64,000 nucleotides of DNA, from contig JAQTUE010000003.1 of assembly GCA_028710415.1 (NCBI GenBank), positions 124,001-188,000 on the forward strand. The letters are read 5' to 3'. Shown piece by piece: positions 63,618 through 64,000 of the stretch. Source of the DNA: Paludibacter sp. GTDB lineage: Bacteria > Bacteroidota > Bacteroidia > Bacteroidales > Paludibacteraceae. The notes beneath the pieces are model-generated. The model was not told the DNA's origin, did no database searches, and saw only the letters and a list, made by a program, of their open reading frames with translations. The position numbers were made by a program, and so were the translations under genes. Position 1 is the stretch's first letter. Every line of letters starts with the position of its first letter.

Positions 63618-63783
63618 CATGATGTTTTCATGATGTTGCACGTATTACGTGGTAGATACGTGGCAGATACGTATATGTCTCGTATATGTCCCGTGCCTAT
63701 AAAGGAGCGTAATATGTACGTATCTGCCGCATAAGGTTGCGGAAACTATAACGCAATACGTGCAACATCATGAAAACATCATG
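63618..63783. repeat. Intergenic 11-nt-period repeat, copy D, inside a 29-bp perfect inverted repeat
   Basis: The arms 63618-63646 and 63755-63783 are exact reverse complements over 29 bases. Within lie 11-nt steps ending in CGT: 63640-63650, GGTAGATACGT, GGCAGATACGT, ATATGTCTCGT, ATATGTCCCGT (to 63694). The left arm contains TTGCCATGATGTT, as the left boundary of copy C does. Confidence 0.85.
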
Positions 63784-63958
63784 TCATTGTCATAAAGAAT
63801 TAATGCATGGCTGCACTTCAACAGGTAGTAACTGCAGAAAATGTCAGAATCAAGATTGTTTTTGTCAAATAATCTATATATAGGATGTAGTATTGCAAGT
63901 ATTTTTGACTCGATAAGTAGTATCCTTGAATCTCATATTTTATTTAACTTCATAGTGC

Positions 63959-64000
63959 ATGAAAAAATTCCTCTCCTTCCTGTTCATTATTGCATTTTGT
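63959..64000 (+). CDS. Start of an exported protein, cut by the window edge
   Basis: Only 14 codons are visible. They read as a typical start of a signal peptide (MKKFLSFLFIIAFC), and no stop occurs before the edge. It follows the pectin locus in the same direction and may belong to it; the product cannot be told. Confidence 0.6.
   Translation, partial: MKKFLSFLFIIAFC

Larger units (their letters stand above)
63287..63958. other. Gene-free stretch with terminator and two repeat tracts
   Basis: About 670 bases holding the terminator of the PL1 gene, the motif CCACCAAATGCAT at 63506-63518, a TTTCAAAC tandem tract and the 11-nt repeat copy D, all listed separately. No further open frame is supported. 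Confidence 0.6.

Noticed and set aside
63618-63783. TIGR-type guide array, retron or reverse-transcriptase-linked repeat locus
   Set aside because: No Tas, reverse transcriptase or other effector gene is present in the window, so nothing beyond repeat geometry supports these labels.

Overview
The window is a piece of a chromosome from a member of the Bacteroidota (Bacteroidetes), most likely a free-living or sediment/gut-type Bacteroidales/Marinilabiliales relative. This rests on SusC/SusD pairs, FAS1 lipoproteins, gldD and gldE, the type IX secretion gene porT, several proteins with C-terminal type IX sorting domains, a bacterial geranylgeranylglyceryl-phosphate synthase, and promoters of the Bacteroidetes type (TTG, 19-21 nt, TAnnTTTG). 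The DNA is AT-rich and Shine-Dalgarno sites are mostly absent. No rRNA, tRNA, CRISPR array or intact insertion sequence was seen.

Layout. 1-5.6 kb: housekeeping genes (3' part of fmt, a RidA protein, valS) and one small type IX-secreted protein. 5.6-7.8 kb: an ECF sigma factor operon on the minus strand with a membrane protein that may be its anti-sigma factor and a lipoprotein. 8.1-12.4 kb: an orphan antitoxin-like gene, a KilA-N protein carrying an in-frame palindromic repeat, and a secreted M16 peptidase. 12.8-21.1 kb: mostly conserved genes (inositol-monophosphatase-like, DUF2148, MFS transporter; then on the minus strand gldE-gldD-PPTase-GGGP synthase; a universal stress protein). 21.1-22.3 kb: a 1.2-kb gene-free stretch with a fold-back, MITE-like element and an 11-nt-period repeat. 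22.3-29.0 kb: a PL8 lyase, a LutA/LldE-like protein, a secreted endonuclease/phosphatase-family protein, a beta-helix lipoprotein, a small conserved protein and porT.

29.4-64 kb: a large polysaccharide-utilisation locus, almost all on the plus strand and best read as a pectin/polygalacturonan locus. It encodes two PL1 pectate lyases, a GH105 unsaturated (rhamno)galacturonyl hydrolase, a PL22-type oligogalacturonide lyase, an AraC-type regulator, a six-hairpin glycosidase-like protein, and a tight six-gene operon (FAS1 lipoprotein, SusC, SusD, FAS1 lipoprotein, FAS1-like lipoprotein, SusC, SusD = three FAS1 plus two SusCD pairs). A hairpin with a T-run follows, and then a DUF4450/six-hairpin protein. 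Inferred workflow: type IX-secreted PL1 enzymes cut the polymer outside the cell, SusCD with the FAS1 lipoproteins bind and import oligosaccharides, and PL22, GH105 and the six-hairpin enzymes finish degradation.

The least explained structure is between genes. Four intergenic loci (about 1.48, 21.78, 37.75 and 63.64 kb) carry short tandem repeats with the same 11-nt period but different sequence, each turning into its own inverted complement. Each lies upstream of a gene for an exported protein. Other repeats are a 412-bp fold-back element with 25-bp terminal inverted repeats and a possible 6-bp target duplication, a 26-bp palindrome found both outside and inside a coding sequence, and a 30-bp inverted repeat at 59.3-59.4 kb.
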